Shown here in pieces: positions 23,517-24,902 of a stretch of 24,902 bases of DNA. The notes under the pieces were generated by a model. That model was not told where the DNA came from, did no database searches, and saw only the letters and a program-made list of their open reading frames with translations. The stretch's first letter is position 1. Each line of letters begins with the position of its first letter. The DNA is from an uncultured Gammaproteobacteria bacterium (GTDB lineage Bacteria > Pseudomonadota > Gammaproteobacteria > PS1 > Pseudothioglobaceae): the NCBI GenBank assembly GCA_929200175.1, contig CAKMYR010000005.1, positions 1 to 24,902 of the forward strand, given 5' to 3'. The position numbers and the translations under genes are program-made.

Positions 23517-24095
23517 CTACATATAAGCGTTTTTTACATATGAATGATCTGTTGCATCTATTACATTTTTAATTTCTGGAAACAAAACTTTTAGTTGTCT
23601 TTCTATTCCGTTTTTTAGTGTCATTTTAACCGAAGAACATCCTTGACAACCTCCACCAAAATTAAGCACAACATCAACATTTTTAGTAACTTCAACTAAT
23701 TCCACAAAGCCACCATGAGAGGCGAGTTGTGGACTAATTTCTACAGCTAAAGTATATTTAATTCTTTCTGATAATGGAGCGTCATCTTTTGGCGCTTCTC
23801 CTTTAGATTTAGGAGCAAGAATAGTAAGTTTTTTAGATGCATCTTGAGTTTTTAAAGATACTGAAGATTCTTCCAAATAAACAAAATTAGATTCATCAAC
23901 ATAACAATTAAATCCTTTATATTCAAATTTTTTATAAGTATTTGGTAAATCATCTGGAGTACAAAAATTAAAAGTAACTGTAGCCAAATGAGTGCCAGCT
24001 TTTTCAACATCAACTTTAAGTGCTAAATTTTTTTCGTCTTGATCTGCAAATAGATCAGCTATGTAAGCTTCAGCTTCTTCAGTAATAGTAAACAT
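23517..24095 (-). CDS. nfuA: Fe-S biogenesis protein NfuA
   Basis: A 192-residue Fe-S carrier with an N-terminal degenerate A-type domain (about 1-95, without the three A-type cysteines) and a C-terminal NifU-like domain. The cluster-binding pair is Cys150 and Cys153 in GGGCQGC; DDAPLSERI and PQLASHGGFV are also NfuA-type. It delivers 4Fe-4S clusters to apo-enzymes under stress. The start is decided by an AGGAG Shine-Dalgarno seven bases upstream and by agreement with the E. coli N-terminus. The start and ribosome site lie inside the end of panC (37-base overlap). Confidence 0.95.
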   Translation of the reverse strand: MFTITEEAEAYIADLFADQDEKNLALKVDVEKAGTHLATVTFNFCTPDDLPNTYKKFEYKGFNCYVDESNFVYLEESSVSLKTQDASKKLTILAPKSKGEAPKDDAPLSERIKYTLAVEISPQLASHGGFVELVEVTKNVDVVLNFGGGCQGCSSVKMTLKNGIERQLKVLFPEIKNVIDATDHSYVKNAYM

Positions 24096-24898
24096 TTTTC
24101 ATCTCCTAAAATTATATTATCAATCAATCTATTTTTTCCCAAAAAAACAGCAACTAATATGATAATTCTACCACTATTATAACTAATTTTTTTAAGATTA
24201 TCAGCATCTAATATTTCTAAATAATCTATACGAAAATATTTTTCTAATAGTTGAATTGCTTGATTTTTATCTATCTTTCCTTCGCTTAATTTATATATAA
24301 TTTGATAGAGTTTTGGGGCAATTTGTCTTTCTTTATGTGTTAAATAAAGATTGCGAGTACTCATCGCTAAATTATCTTTTTCACGAATAATTGGTGCTGA
24401 AATAATTTTTACGTTATTACTGTATTTTTCAATAATTTTTAATTGCTGGTAGTCTTTTTGTCCAAAAATTGCATAATTCGGAGATATAATTTCAAACAAT
24501 CTAGTTACTGCTTGTAATACTCCAGTAAAAAAATGTGGTCTGGTTTTACTACACAAGATACGATCTAATTCTCCAATATTAATATTTTTTTTTATTTCAT
24601 CTGGATAAATATCATTAACTTCTGGAGTAAAAACTAAATCAACTTTTTCTTTTTTTAATAATATTAAATCATTATCTAATACTCTAGGGTAAGTTGAAAA
24701 ATCTTCGTTTAAGGCAAATTGTGCAGGATTAACAAAAATACTAACTATAACTCTATCTGAATATTTTTTTGCTATTTTTATTAAAGATAAATGCCCAGCA
24801 TGTAATCCTCCCATAGTTGGCACTAATGCAGTTTTTAAGTCTTTTTTATTCCAAGCAGACAATACTTTTTGTAATGATTGTGTATTACTAATATTCAT
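24059..24898 (-). CDS. panC: Pantothenate synthetase PanC
   Basis: A cytoplasmic ligase of 279 residues that joins pantoate and beta-alanine with ATP, the last step of vitamin B5 synthesis. The nucleotide-binding PTMGGLHAGH is at 27-36, with SIFVNPAQF, FGQKDYQQL and the AMSTRN loop following. In E. coli the protein ends a few residues after RLIDN. Here 18 residues follow LIDN, ending in a leucine- and lysine-rich tail that is read through the nfuA start region. The ATG is 4 bases from the right edge of the window, so upstream genes such as panB cannot be seen. Confidence 0.95.
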   Translation of the reverse strand: MNISNTQSLQKVLSAWNKKDLKTALVPTMGGLHAGHLSLIKIAKKYSDRVIVSIFVNPAQFALNEDFSTYPRVLDNDLILLKKEKVDLVFTPEVNDIYPDEIKKNINIGELDRILCSKTRPHFFTGVLQAVTRLFEIISPNYAIFGQKDYQQLKIIEKYSNNVKIISAPIIREKDNLAMSTRNLYLTHKERQIAPKLYQIIYKLSEGKIDKNQAIQLLEKYFRIDYLEILDADNLKKISYNSGRIIILVAVFLGKNRLIDNIILGDEKCLLLLKKLKLT

Positions 24899-24902
24899 TT
24901 TT

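Overview
The window is very AT-rich, densely packed bacterial DNA from a Gram-negative organism. LpxK, a LolC/E permease with LolD, DksA and the YcaR-type Trm112 protein point to a gammaproteobacterium. DsrC with both redox cysteines and a CbbY-like phosphatase fit a sulfur-oxidising autotroph, for example the SUP05/Thioglobaceae group or its symbionts. That placement is inference: no dsrAB, RuBisCO or rRNA lies in the window. Genes are short-spaced, often overlap, and no gene-free stretch exceeds 300 bases. I see no mobile element, prophage, CRISPR array or phage-defence locus.

Layout. 1-3095: a strong hairpin terminator/attenuator, then permeases and ATPase of a general amino-acid ABC transporter (aapQMP). 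3213-4798: purE-purK. 4808-7155 (minus): lpxK, a 55-residue Trm112/YcaR protein, folD and a glutaredoxin-fold protein as one tight operon. 7177-9091: lolC/E and lolD. 9131-12331 (minus): oadG-oadA-oadB, a biotin-dependent Na+-pumping oxaloacetate decarboxylase, behind tRNA-Leu(CAA) and infA on the same strand. 12895-13722: a MetF-type reductase. 13749-14477 (minus): hemD. 14584-15983: a Na+/Ca2+ exchanger-family protein and tsaE. 15996-16319 (minus): dsrC. 16507-17640: a cation diffusion facilitator with an enlarged C-terminus. 17652-19605 (minus): icd, tRNA-Asn(GTT), ruvC. 19794-22053 (minus): a CbbY-like HAD phosphatase overlapping ilvA. 22139-22549: dksA. 22554-24898 (minus): panC-nfuA-thiL.

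How the genes fit together. Most are housekeeping: purine and folate one-carbon metabolism (purEK, folD, metF), envelope biogenesis (lpxK, lolCD), haem, pantothenate and thiamin synthesis, Fe-S delivery, tRNA modification and recombination. The physiological clues are the Na+ pump (oadGAB) next to a probable Na+-driven exchanger, an amino-acid importer, DsrC and CbbY. Together they suggest a marine or host-associated bacterium with a sodium economy and possible sulfur oxidation and carbon fixation.

I found no convincing undescribed multi-gene system. The items worth a second look are local: an in-frame 21-bp tandem duplication at the start of ilvA, a 37-bp panC/nfuA overlap, a CDF transporter with an apparently doubled cytoplasmic domain, a lone two-cysteine DsrC, a single-permease Lol system, non-ATG starts, and an almost complete lack of recognisable terminators at convergent gene ends.
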